Assembly (NCBI GenBank): GCA_900556455.1 | Contig: USOV01000009.1 | Span: 1 to 28,627, forward strand | Reading direction: 5' to 3' | DNA from: an uncultured Clostridium sp. | Lineage (GTDB): Bacteria; Bacillota; Clostridia; TANB77; CAG-508 | DNA: 28,627 nt | Part shown: in pieces, positions 8,215 to 15,955 of the stretch | Position numbering within the stretch: the first letter of the stretch is position 1 | Layout: every line of letters begins with the position of its first letter | The notes under the pieces: generated by a model | What the model saw: only the letters and a program-made list of their open reading frames with translations | What the model was told of the DNA's origin: nothing | The model's database searches: none | Translations under genes and position numbers: made by a program

Positions 8215-9952
8215 ATTTTTCACTTTTTTTAAATATATCTGTTCCTCTGCAGCTTGTTATATAATAGATTTATCTGTATTTTCCATCCTAAGTTATTTAT
8301 TAAAAAATATACCTGGTGTAAAATACATATTAATTAGCACTGTTTGCGCAAGAATACTTTCATCTCTTATTAATTTTATTTTGAATAAAAATAAAGTTTT
8401 TGACCAAGATAAGTCAGATAAAAATAACAATGTAAATTTAATGTTAAATTATTATTTGCTAGTTATTGTACAAATGTTTATTTCTGCAATTAGTGCAGAA
8501 ATAGTTTATAAATTAACAAATTATAATTTAGTATTAATAAAATTTATAGTAGATTGCGTTATCCTTGTAGCAAATTATTTTATTCAAAAGAAATATATTT
8601 TTAATAATAAATTTATTAACTTTAAAAATTCATTCAAATCATTATTTGTTTTTATCAAGGAGAACAAGCTTATTTGTGTAATCCTATTTATATCTTTAGT
8701 TCTACATATTGCAGTATTATTCACACTAGGTGTTGACTATGGATTAAATAGTGATGATGCAAGCTATATTGCAAGTGGAATTTATTTTAAAAACAATTTA
8801 ACTATTATAATGCATGGTACTCAATCTGCTCAAATAATGCCTGGAATGACTTACTTAATAGCATTAATTTCATATTTCGTTGGCGAAGGATTAGCCTTAA
8901 TGGTAACATTAAAAATATTATGGATGCTAATGGGATTATTATCTATATTAGGAGTTTATAAAATAGTACGTTTATTCAGTAATAAAATTTTCTCATCAAT
9001 TTCTGCTGCATTCTTATTAGTAATTGACTTTATATGGATGGATAATACTATTTTAACTGAAACCCCTTTTATGTTTGGCTTTATATTTTTAATATATTCA
9101 TCACTAATGCTAGCAAGAACAAAAAAGCAAAAGTACTTTTATCAAGTAGTTGCGTTTTATATGTTTAGCATATTATTTAAAGCAAACATTGCGCCATATC
9201 CAGTATTTTTAATTATATATCTTTTATTAAATAAATATGATTTAAAATTACTTGGAAAACAAATGTTAATAAGTGCTGCTATACTCTCTGTTTTCTTCAT
9301 CCCTTGGATAATAAGAAATTATGTTGTTTTTGATAAATTTATCCCTTTAACATATGGTAGTGGTGATCCATTGTTATTAGGTACTTACCAAGGATATAAT
9401 TATCCTGAAGATAATGAAGAACAATATAAGAAATATGTAGATACTCATGCTAGTGATGAAATGAAATCATATATTAATGGTACAGCGACTGAAAAGCTTT
9501 ATAAAACAAGATACTATGACTTGGAAAAAGAAAAGCTTATAGCTCAGTACCGTATTAAAGAGTGGTGGAATCATGACAAAATTTCTATGCTAAAATCCTA
9601 TCTAATTTATAAACCATATGTTAATATGTATTGTACTTTTTACTGGGAAACTATATGGGGAATAACTAGTGAAATGATATTACTTATAAGGAAAATTGAT
9701 ATTATATTAACCATTATTTGTGGAATAGTAACTTTATTTAATAGAAAGTATTTCAAAGAATTATTATTTTTAGCTTTTAATTATATTTTCCAAATTGCCG
9801 TATACAGTTATACTTTTGCTTTTTCAAGATACGGACAAACTATACTATTTATACGCTTTATAATTATTGGTATTGGATTACAAATAATATATAATTTTAT
9901 CAAAAATAAAATAATTAAATTAAAAAACTATAAACTAGAAAAAGGAGTGTAA
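8192..9952 (+). CDS. GtrA domain fused to a GT-C (GT39/ArnT-like) membrane glycosyltransferase
   Basis: 586 residues in two parts. Residues 1-~135 form a four-helix GtrA domain (FKYICSSAACYIIDLSVF at the start, NYFIQKKYIF at the end), implicated in moving polyprenyl-P-sugars across the membrane. From ~155 a multi-helix GT-C enzyme follows: the first external loop has NSDDASYIASG with the acidic pair expected for catalysis, and later PWIIRNYVVFDKFIPLTYGSG resembles the ArnT/PMT periplasmic-loop region. It would take the sugar made by the DPM1-like enzyme and attach it to an external acceptor. The fusion puts translocation and transfer in one polypeptide. AAAGGAG precedes ATG 8192, within the DUF2304 gene. 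Confidence 0.8.
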   Translation: MIKKLINKFFTFFKYICSSAACYIIDLSVFSILSYLLKNIPGVKYILISTVCARILSSLINFILNKNKVFDQDKSDKNNNVNLMLNYYLLVIVQMFISAISAEIVYKLTNYNLVLIKFIVDCVILVANYFIQKKYIFNNKFINFKNSFKSLFVFIKENKLICVILFISLVLHIAVLFTLGVDYGLNSDDASYIASGIYFKNNLTIIMHGTQSAQIMPGMTYLIALISYFVGEGLALMVTLKILWMLMGLLSILGVYKIVRLFSNKIFSSISAAFLLVIDFIWMDNTILTETPFMFGFIFLIYSSLMLARTKKQKYFYQVVAFYMFSILFKANIAPYPVFLIIYLLLNKYDLKLLGKQMLISAAILSVFFIPWIIRNYVVFDKFIPLTYGSGDPLLLGTYQGYNYPEDNEEQYKKYVDTHASDEMKSYINGTATEKLYKTRYYDLEKEKLIAQYRIKEWWNHDKISMLKSYLIYKPYVNMYCTFYWETIWGITSEMILLIRKIDIILTIICGIVTLFNRKYFKELLFLAFNYIFQIAVYSYTFAFSRYGQTILFIRFIIIGIGLQIIYNFIKNKIIKLKNYKLEKGV

Positions 9953-9955
9953 TAA

Positions 9956-11059
9956 ATGATTAAAGTAATGACAGTTTTTGGTACTAGACCAGAAGCAATA
10001 AAAATGGCACCACTTGTTAAAGAATTAAAGTCAAGAAAAGAAATAGAATGTATTGTTTGTGTTACAGCACAACATAGGCAAATGTTAGATCAAGTTCTAG
10101 AAGTATTTGATATTACTCCAGACTATGATTTAAATATTATGAAACAAGGTCAAACCTTAAGCGATATAACAAGCAAAGCTTTAATAGGACTACAAGAAGT
10201 AATACTTAAAGAAAAACCTAATATTGTTTTAGTTCATGGAGATACAACAACAACTTTTGCAGGAGCATTAGCAGCTTTTTATACCCAAACAGATATAGGG
10301 CATGTGGAAGCGGGACTTAGAACTTGGGATAAATATTCTCCATACCCTGAAGAAATGAATAGACAAATGGTAGGAGTTTTAGCAGATATGCATTTTGCTC
10401 CAACTGAAAACAGCAAAAAAAGTTTACTTGCCGAAGGGAAAAAAGAAGAAAATATTTTTGTAACAGGAAATACTGCAATAGATGCATTAGCTACAACTGT
10501 TCAAAAAAACTATTCTCATGAAGTTTTTAATTGGCTAGGTGATAGTAAATTAATTTTACTTACTGCACATAGAAGAGAGAATTTAGGAGAACCAATGAGA
10601 CATATGTTTAGAGCTATAAAAAGAATTGTTCAAGAATACCCAGATGTTAAAGTTGTTTATCCTGTTCATTTAAATCCACGTGTTAGAGAAGTTGCAGATG
10701 AAATACTTGGAAATGATGACAGAATAAAATTAATAGAACCACTAGAGGTAATAGATTTCCATAACTTTATAGCAAAATCTCATATTATTTTAACAGATAG
10801 TGGTGGAATTCAAGAAGAAGCGCCTTCTCTTGGTAAACCTGTTTTAGTGCTAAGAGATACAACTGAAAGACCAGAAGGAATTGAAGCTGGTACTTTAAAA
10901 CTAGTAGGAACAAATGAAGAAATTATATATAATGAAACAAAAAAATTATTAACTGATAATGTAGAATATGAAAGAATGAGCAAAGCTTCTAATCCTTATG
11001 GAGATGGAAAAGCAAGTAAAAGAATCGTAGATGCAATAATAGAAAAATATAGCAAATAA
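9956..11059 (+). CDS. mnaA: UDP-N-acetylglucosamine 2-epimerase (non-hydrolysing)
   Basis: Interconverts UDP-GlcNAc and UDP-ManNAc in the cytoplasm. It is full length at 367 residues. Family motifs: FGTRPEAIKMAPLV, TAQHRQMLDQVL, HGDTTTTFAGALAAFY, GHVEAGLRTWDKYSPYPEEMNRQ, TGNTAIDAL, TAHRRENLG, PVHLNPRVRE, and TDSGGIQEEAPSLGKPVLVLRDTTERPE. AAAGGAG lies 8 bases before the ATG, and the upstream stop is 3 bases before it. In this operon it supplies the donor for TagA, which argues that the product is a ManNAc-containing linkage unit. Confidence 0.95.
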   Translation: MIKVMTVFGTRPEAIKMAPLVKELKSRKEIECIVCVTAQHRQMLDQVLEVFDITPDYDLNIMKQGQTLSDITSKALIGLQEVILKEKPNIVLVHGDTTTTFAGALAAFYTQTDIGHVEAGLRTWDKYSPYPEEMNRQMVGVLADMHFAPTENSKKSLLAEGKKEENIFVTGNTAIDALATTVQKNYSHEVFNWLGDSKLILLTAHRRENLGEPMRHMFRAIKRIVQEYPDVKVVYPVHLNPRVREVADEILGNDDRIKLIEPLEVIDFHNFIAKSHIILTDSGGIQEEAPSLGKPVLVLRDTTERPEGIEAGTLKLVGTNEEIIYNETKKLLTDNVEYERMSKASNPYGDGKASKRIVDAIIEKYSK

Positions 11060-11071
11060 AGGATGTTTATT

Positions 11072-11494
11072 ATGGAAAAAATATTGAACTTATACAAGAA
11101 ATATAAAGAAATAATTAATTATTTAATAGTTGGTGTTCTGACAACTGTTGTAAGTTTAGCAGTTTATTACATAAGTGTATTTACATTTTTAAATCCAGAT
11201 AATTCTATTCAATTACAAATTGCAAATATTTTGTCTTGGATAGCAGGAGTGGCTTTTGCATATTTTACAAATAGAAAATATGTATTTGAAAGTAAAAATA
11301 AAAATAAATTACAAGAAGCTACAAAATTTGTATCTTCTCGTATAACTACTCTTTTACTAGATATGTTTATTATGTGGCTTGGTGTAACAATACTTCACTT
11401 TAATGATAAGTTAATAAAATTAGTTTCCCAAGTTTTAGTAATAGTAGGAAATTATATATTAAGTAAATTATTTGTATTTAAAAAAGAGTCCTAA
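11072..11494 (+). CDS. GtrA family membrane protein
   Basis: 140 residues with four membrane helices: INYLIVGVLTTVVSLAVYYIS, ILSWIAGVAFAYFTNRKYVF, a third near ITTLLLDMFIMWLGV, and VLVIVGNYILSKLFVF. This is the complete GtrA pattern, including the conserved NRKYVF and NY-LSKLFVF ends of the half repeats. It probably helps flip undecaprenyl-phosphate-linked sugars. I use ATG 11072 because AAAGGA (11058-11063) is 8 bases upstream; ATG 11063 overlaps that site. It is the second GtrA in the operon, besides the fused copy, and the last gene before the terminator. Confidence 0.85.
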   Translation: MEKILNLYKKYKEIINYLIVGVLTTVVSLAVYYISVFTFLNPDNSIQLQIANILSWIAGVAFAYFTNRKYVFESKNKNKLQEATKFVSSRITTLLLDMFIMWLGVTILHFNDKLIKLVSQVLVIVGNYILSKLFVFKKES

Positions 11495-11516
11495 AATATT
11501 TAGGACTCCTTTTTTT
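11486..11516. terminator. Bidirectional intrinsic terminator between gtrA and sspF
   Basis: A 10 bp stem, GAGTCCTAAA (11486-11495) with its complement at 11499-11508, and a 3-base loop. It has T-runs on the + side and A-runs (T on the - strand) before it. The gtrA stop codon lies inside the left arm. It ends both the tagA-gtrA operon and the convergent sspF transcript. Confidence 0.88.
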
Positions 11517-11518
11517 AA

Positions 11519-11683
11519 CTATGCTTTTCTATTTGCTATTTCTATTGCTTTTTTTACCATATTACCACAATCTTTAGAAGATACATTTCCCCATCCACCA
11601 TCTTGTTTTACTTTTTCATATACACCTAATTCTTTTGCAATTTCCTCTTTTAAATGTTCAGCCATAACTGTTTTACCTGTCAT
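11519..11683 (-). CDS. sspF: Small acid-soluble spore protein, alpha/beta type, SspF-like
   Basis: A 54-residue protein. Its sequence matches the alpha/beta-type spore-protein layout seen in SspF: EEIAKELGVYEKV, then GGWGNVSSKDCGNMVKKAIEIANRK. These proteins coat DNA in the spore core and are cleaved at germination. The EIA segment corresponds to the germination-protease cleavage region of the family (inference). AAAGGAGG lies 11 bases before the ATG. The gene follows sleB-ypeB on the same strand. Read as one run, this links germination-specific hydrolase genes with a spore-core protein. A short hairpin (11701-11724) sits just before its ribosome binding site. Confidence 0.88.
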   Translation of the reverse strand: MTGKTVMAEHLKEEIAKELGVYEKVKQDGGWGNVSSKDCGNMVKKAIEIANRKA

Positions 11684-11700
11684 AATATAATCATCCTCCT

Positions 11701-11724
11701 TTAGACAAATTGTGGTTTGTCTAA
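11701..11724 (-). other. Short hairpin immediately upstream of the sspF ribosome binding site
   Basis: A perfect 9 bp inverted repeat TTAGACAAA / TTTGTCTAA with a 6-base loop. Its downstream arm touches the AAAGGAGG of sspF. There is no T-run after it on either strand, so it is not a standard terminator. It could be a transcript-stabilising end, an operator, or a translational control. The role is unknown. Confidence 0.5.
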
Positions 11725-11762
11725 TAATATTATTGACGAATTTTGTTTTTTTATGTTGGTAA

Positions 11763-13136
11763 TTATTGTGTCAAAATTCCATTTGGTGTATCTATAATAA
11801 CAAGTATATTTTCTTCTCTTCCATTTTCAGCATTTATATAAACTATAAAATCCTTATCATTTACTTTTCCCTTAAATTCGTAGCAAAAAATTTCTGTTTT
11901 CCACTCTGTTGGAATTATTGCAAGCCCTGAACTAGTTATTTCTAAATTTTTATTTAAATTTTGTTTAGCTTCCCCTTCTGAAATTTTTGCTGTTGGAATA
12001 TTTCTTTCTTCATGATTATTTAAATATCCACTTGTTTCAATACCCAATATTTCTCCATTATCTAATGCAATTTTTAATTTAATTAAATCCGGATAAACTA
12101 CTACTCCATTCTGTTCATAAGCATAGTTTATTGTTACTGCATTTCCTTGTTTTAAATAATATGTCTCCTTCATATTTGCAAAATTTCTAGATTCTAAAAA
12201 TTCCTTTCCTTTGTTATTTGCCTCCTCCTGAGACATTTTTTCTTCTGCTATTTCTCTATTGTAATTCATTAAAATAATATGACCACCAGTTTTAGAAATT
12301 GATATATTCATAGGATTATTGTTATCCCCATCTTTTATTTTTATTGAAAAATCATAAACTACTATATTTCCATTTTCAATTAGTCCATTAGAATTAATTG
12401 CCTCTATTCTTTCATTTCCAACAAACTCTTTAACTATATTTTTTGCCTCTTCTTCTGAAATTTCATTTCCTGTAAGACCTTTTTTCTCTGCACTTTCTAT
12501 ATGATCTGAATATGCGCCATCATAAATTAAGCCCTCATACTCTCCAAAATTTTTATCCAAATTACTAAAACTTGCGCCAGATAAATTATCTACTTGTTGA
12601 GCTAATGCAGTATCTGTATCTTTAGTTAGTTCCTTCCAGCTTATATTTCCGCTTCCCATATCATTTAAAAGTTGTTCTAAAGTTACAGTTAAATTTGTAG
12701 AATAGTCATATAAGTTTTGTAAATTATTTAGCTCTTCATCTGTTAATTTTTCATTATTAATGCATTTAGTTGCAAGAAAATAGCTATATTCACTTACTTG
12801 GTTTAAAAATTTAGAAGTATTAGCAAGTTCATTACTAGAAATTGGCAATTGAGATAAATAAACCTGTGCTAAATTTGCTTCTCTCCACACATGCATTAAG
12901 GTTTTAGCTCCATTTTCAGCTGAAGACGAAACAATAGCCTTTGCTAAATAATTCTCAACGTCATCTATATAATCTATTAATTCATAAAAAGCTAAATTAT
13001 ATTGATTTTCTGTTTGAATTACATATTCTGTCCTTTGTCTATATAAAAACACTCCTAAAACAACAGTTGCTATAACTAGAAGTATTAAAATACCATAAAT
13101 GTAATTTTTCTTTAAATTATTCAAAAAATTCTTCAT
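11763..13136 (-). CDS. ypeB: Germination protein YpeB
   Basis: 457 residues, matching the family length. A single N-terminal membrane helix (residues ~12-30, YGILILLVIATVVLGVFLY) is followed by the YpeB-specific helical region (NQYNLAFYELIDYIDDVENYLAK, AQVYLSQLPIS, EYSYFLATKC) and then PepSY-type repeats (EISEEEAKNIVKEFVG, MSQEEANNKGKEFLESR, ISEGEAKQNLNKNLE). In spore formers YpeB and the cortex-lytic enzyme SleB depend on each other for localisation and stability in the spore membrane. GGAAAGGAAG precedes the ATG. It lies 17 bases downstream of the re-framed sleB stop, as expected for a sleB-ypeB operon. Confidence 0.95.
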   Translation of the reverse strand: MKNFLNNLKKNYIYGILILLVIATVVLGVFLYRQRTEYVIQTENQYNLAFYELIDYIDDVENYLAKAIVSSSAENGAKTLMHVWREANLAQVYLSQLPISSNELANTSKFLNQVSEYSYFLATKCINNEKLTDEELNNLQNLYDYSTNLTVTLEQLLNDMGSGNISWKELTKDTDTALAQQVDNLSGASFSNLDKNFGEYEGLIYDGAYSDHIESAEKKGLTGNEISEEEAKNIVKEFVGNERIEAINSNGLIENGNIVVYDFSIKIKDGDNNNPMNISISKTGGHIILMNYNREIAEEKMSQEEANNKGKEFLESRNFANMKETYYLKQGNAVTINYAYEQNGVVVYPDLIKLKIALDNGEILGIETSGYLNNHEERNIPTAKISEGEAKQNLNKNLEITSSGLAIIPTEWKTEIFCYEFKGKVNDKDFIVYINAENGREENILVIIDTPNGILTQ

Positions 13137-13153
13137 AAAATCTTCCTTTCCTT

Positions 13154-13628
13154 TTATTCTTTACAAAAATGATGTTTTCCTATGGTTTTTACAATAGTTT
13201 TAGACCATATCCATGAATTTGTAGCAGTATTTGGGTTAAAATAATATAAACATCCGATTTGTTGGATCCCAACCATTTAAAGCATCTTGAGCAGCCTTAT
13301 AAACCGTAGAACTTTCATCAATTGGGTGATTAATTTGCCCATCAGAAACCGCAGTAAAAGCCCCAGGTTCGTATATTACCCCAGCAATAGTATTGGGAAA
13401 TTTCGAACTTTTTACTCTATTTAAAATTACTGCTCCAACAGCAACTTGTCCCTCATAGCTTTCTCCTCTTGCTTCTCCATTTATTGCTCTTGCAATTAGC
13501 TGTAAATCTGAAGTTCTTCCTGCGTTTGAGCTTGCTTCACTCGTAACTTTTACATTACTCTTTTTTGAAACTAACAATACAAAAAAGATAAATAAAATTA
13601 ATAATATTGTTTTTAACAATTTTTTCAT
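13154..13628 (-). CDS. sleB: Spore cortex-lytic enzyme SleB (cell wall hydrolase), interrupted by a +1 shift at CGG
   Basis: Lytic hydrolase acting on muramic-lactam cortex peptidoglycan during germination. Residues 1-~25 are a hydrophobic export helix. The catalytic SleB domain begins LQLIARAINGEARGESYEGQ (with the family's catalytic Glu) and continues VAVGAVILNRVKSSKFPNT and PGAFTAVSDGQI. There is no N-terminal peptidoglycan-binding repeat, so this is a short form. Frame 0 ends early at 13236 after DPTNR. Skipping the C of the in-frame CGG (base 13256) restores the family's C-terminus: GCLYYFNPNTATNSW, then WSKTIVKTIGKHHFCKE, for 157 residues in all. The re-framed stop lies 17 bases before ypeB. 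See the frameshift finding. Confidence 0.85.
13254..13256 (-). other. +1 frameshift site (CGG) in sleB
   Basis: The coding strand reads CCA ACA AAT CGG ATG. The conserved protein needs AAT GGA TGT, so the C at 13256 is skipped. No slippery re-pairing is available for the AAT codon before it (+1 would be ATC). No Shine-Dalgarno-like stimulator is obvious upstream. Confidence 0.8.
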
Positions 13629-13660
13629 AGTAATTTTATTTTACCTATTTTTCTCGAAAT

Positions 13661-13690
13661 TATACACTTTTTAAAAATTTATGGTATAAT
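13661..13690 (+). promoter_or_regulatory. Extended -10 promoter of the glycolipid glycosyltransferase gene
   Basis: TATACA at 13661-13666, an 18-base spacer ending in the extended -10 element TGG, and TATAAT at 13685-13690. Transcription would begin near 13697, leaving a leader of about 110 bases. Confidence 0.65.
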
Positions 13691-13728
13691 GTTTTTATTG
13701 GATACTTTAAAATTATTATAAAGATATA

Positions 13729-13778
13729 ATAGTCCAATGCAGGGAATACTACCCCGACGAAATTTGGCGGACTCTAGG
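13729..13778 (+). ncRNA. Structured 5' leader of unassigned class (possible riboswitch or control element)
   Basis: In a genome of about 27% G+C this stretch of the leader is near 48% G+C. It can close a stem AGTCC (13731-13735) / GGACT (13769-13773) around a GGG/CCC hairpin (13742-13744 with 13752-13754) and a CCGACGAAATTTGGCGG segment. It lies between the promoter and AAAGGA (13796-13801). I do not recognise it as purine, TPP, SAM, c-di-GMP, ykkC, fluoride or T-box class. Confidence 0.45.
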
Positions 13779-13807
13779 ATTAAAAAATTTATTTGAAAGG
13801 ATTGCCT

Positions 13808-14960
13808 ATGAAAAAAATTATAATTTTTTATGGTTCTTATGGTGGAGGGCATTTATCTGCTGCAAGGAGTATCAAAGAATATATAGAAGGAAATTATGCT
13901 GATACTGAAATTTTAATGGTAGATTGTATGGAATATATAAGTAAAACTATTAATAAAGTTACTACAAGGGCTTATTCAAGCATGGCAAAAAATGCTAAAT
14001 GGGCATGGGGGAAAATATATTATGGTTCTAGTAAAGGTCCATTATTTTCAATTACCAATAATTCTCAAAAAATATTAGCATTAAAATTAAATAAACTTTT
14101 ACAAGAATTTCAACCAGATTTAATAATATCTACACATCCTTTTAGTAGTCAGATGTGTGCATATTTAAAAAATAAATACAAGATTTCAAGTAAAATTGCA
14201 ACTATACTCACAGATTATTCACCACATATACAATGGCTTATGTATCCAGAACAAGTAAATTATTTCTTTGTTGCACATGATAAAATGAAATCAGAATTAA
14301 TTAAGCATGGTATCCCTGAAAATAAGGTATTTGCAACAGGAATTCCTCTTTCAAATAGGTTTTTAGCTCATTATGATAAAGAAAAAATATTGTCCGAATT
14401 TAATTTATCCACCGATAAAAAGACTATTCTATTTTTTGCTGGTGGTGAATATGGTTTTGGCAAAGATAAAACTTTAAATATTTTAAAAACATTAATTAAG
14501 TCTTTTCCTAATTTTCAAGTAATTGCAATTGCTGGCAAAAATAAAAAAATGCAAAATAATTTTGAAGAACTAGTAAAAGAAAATAATGCTTCTAATTCAG
14601 TAAAAATATTACCTTTCACTAACAAAATTCCAGAACTTATGAGTATTTCAGATTTAGTAATTTCAAAACCCCGGTGGTCTTACAACAACCGAAAGTTTAG
14701 CTTCTGGATTGCCTATTATTGTAATTAGCCCTATTCCTGGGCAAGAAACTGAAAATGCAGAATTTTTAGAGAAACATAATGTAGGCATTTGGCTTAAGAA
14801 AAATGATAATGTAGAAGAAAAATTATATGCTATTTTTAATAATCCTGAAATATTACAAAAAATGAAAATAAATGCAAGACTTTTAGCTAAAAGGAACTCA
14901 ACATCAGATATCTGCAAAATTTTATTAGAAGAAAATCAAAACAACGATACAAACATATAA
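13808..14960 (+). CDS. MurG/UgtP-like glycolipid glycosyltransferase (processive diacylglycerol glycosyltransferase family), interrupted by a +1 shift at CGG
   Basis: Probably transfers glucose or galactose from a UDP-sugar to diacylglycerol at the membrane, making membrane glycolipid. The N-terminal acceptor domain has IIIFYGSYGGGHLSAARSI (the family's glycine-rich loop), TTRAYSSMAKNAKWAWGKIY, and DLIISTHPF. The C-terminal donor domain has ILFFAGGEYGFGK and FTNKIPELMSISDLVISKP. Frame 0 then leaves the family. Skipping the C of CGG (base 14672) gives GGLTTTESLASGLPIIVISP and PGQETENAEFL, the expected donor-binding motif, and continues to TAA 14958-14960 for 383 residues in all. The start is ATG 13808, behind AAAGGA. 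UgtP-like and MGDG-synthase-like members cannot be separated by eye. Confidence 0.83.
14672..14674 (+). other. +1 frameshift site (CGG) in the glycolipid glycosyltransferase
   Basis: Frame 0 reads TCA AAA CCC CGG TGG. The conserved SKPGG needs CCC GGT GGT, so one C of CCCC is surplus. This is the only one of the six sites where the preceding codon could re-pair in the +1 frame (CCC to CCC), and the only one next to a short homopolymer. Confidence 0.8.
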
Positions 14961-14975
14961 AATATTCATATGTAA

Positions 14976-15007
14976 AAAAAGCAGCCCCAATTCTGGAGCT
15001 GCTTTTT
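14976..15007. terminator. Bidirectional intrinsic terminator
   Basis: The stem AAAAAGCAGC pairs with GCTGCTTTTT (outer 10 bp) around an imperfect inner CC/GG pair and a short loop. A-runs and T-runs on opposite sides let it end both the + strand glycosyltransferase transcript and the - strand ORF that ends at 15012. Confidence 0.85.
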
Positions 15008-15011
15008 GTTT

Positions 15012-15275
15012 CTAGCACGAGGAAAAGAGCTTATGCAAAAACTCCCTCTTCTTTTCTTCTGTCTTAAACCGAAACGCATAACAAAATTTCTGAAATTCTG
15101 GTTCTCTATTCCAAGGAATCATTTCGCCTTCGCAAGACTTTGCCTTTTGAATAACTCCAATGGAAAAGCTATACAAAGCTAATGCATTATACTGCTTTTC
15201 ACATTCCCCCACAATCTCTATCTCGTTTTTGCCTGTGCATTGCCGGGTTGACAGAATGATAGAAACTTCATCCAT
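15012..15275 (-). CDS. Orphan 87-residue protein of foreign composition, unknown function
   Basis: I do not recognise it. It is 87 residues, soluble, with six cysteines (CTGK, GECEK, KSCEG, KFCY and a C-terminal SSC) and a charged lysine/glutamate-rich C-terminus. Codon use differs sharply from its neighbours: CTG, ACC, GGC, GAG, GTG, GGG, CAG and AAG are common, and G+C is about 42%. It contains two in-frame CGG codons (in STRQC and AFRFK), a codon absent from frame 0 of every other intact gene here. AAGAGG precedes the ATG, and it ends at a shared terminator. It is probably a recent import. If CGG causes frameshifting in this cell, the protein would be truncated after about 11 residues. It may also not be a real gene. 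Confidence 0.5.
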   Translation of the reverse strand: MDEVSIILSTRQCTGKNEIEIVGECEKQYNALALYSFSIGVIQKAKSCEGEMIPWNREPEFQKFCYAFRFKTEEKKREFLHKLFSSC

Positions 15276-15347
15276 AAAAATACCTCTTTTCTCAAAGTTT
15301 TTTGGACCTTTTAATTATACTCCTTTTTTTTCAATTTTGCAATAGTT

Positions 15348-15947
15348 TTAAATTTCTCTTCTTCCTTCTAGAGCTTGGCTTAGTGTCACTTCATCCGTGT
15401 ATTCTAAATCTCCACCTACTGGTATTCCTTGTGCAATTCTTGTTACCTTTATTCCCAAAGGTTTTATTATCTTCGATAGGTAAATGGCTGTTGCTTCTCC
15501 CTCTACTCTTGGGTTCGTTGCAAGTATTATTTCTTTAACACTATTATCAGAAAGCCTTGCAAGTAATTCTTTTATTTTAATATCATCTGGACCAATTCCA
15601 TTCATTGGAGATATTGATCCATGTAAAACGTGATAAACTCCTTTAAATTCGTGAGTTCTTTCCATTGCAATTACATCTCTTACATCTTCAACTACGCAAA
15701 TAATACTAGCATCTCTTTTAGGACTACTACAAATTTGGCATGGGTCTGTATCTGAAATATTAAAACATTTTGAACAATATTTTAAATTTTTCTTTGCCTC
15801 AACTATTGAGCTTATGAATTCCTCTGTTTTTTCTTGATCTAAGTCTAACATATGGAATGCTAACCTTATAGCTGTTTTATGCCCTATGCTTGGTAGTTTT
15901 TCAAAGTTTTCTATTAATTTTTCTATTGATGGTGAATAATATGACAT
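15348..15947 (-). CDS. recR: Recombination protein RecR
   Basis: Works with RecF and RecO to load RecA at gapped DNA. It is full length at 199 residues: the helix-hairpin-helix region (LIENFEKLPSIGHKTAIRLAFHML), a C4 zinc finger (CSKC, 12 residues later CQIC), and a Toprim domain with VVEDVRDVIAMERT, FKGVYHVLHGSISPMNGIGP, TNPRVEGEATAIYL and the C-terminal GIPVGGDLEYTDEVTLSQAL. GGAGAG precedes the ATG, 8 bases after the ybaB stop. It ends the SRP RNA-dnaX-ybaB-recR run, a standard bacterial order. Confidence 0.97.
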   Translation of the reverse strand: MSYYSPSIEKLIENFEKLPSIGHKTAIRLAFHMLDLDQEKTEEFISSIVEAKKNLKYCSKCFNISDTDPCQICSSPKRDASIICVVEDVRDVIAMERTHEFKGVYHVLHGSISPMNGIGPDDIKIKELLARLSDNSVKEIILATNPRVEGEATAIYLSKIIKPLGIKVTRIAQGIPVGGDLEYTDEVTLSQALEGRREI

Positions 15948-15955
15948 TTTCTCTC

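Noticed and set aside
13729..13778. T-box or known riboswitch ahead of the glycosyltransferase
   Set aside because: The T-box AGGGTGGNACCGCG motif and the core motifs of the common riboswitches are missing; kept only as an unassigned structured leader.
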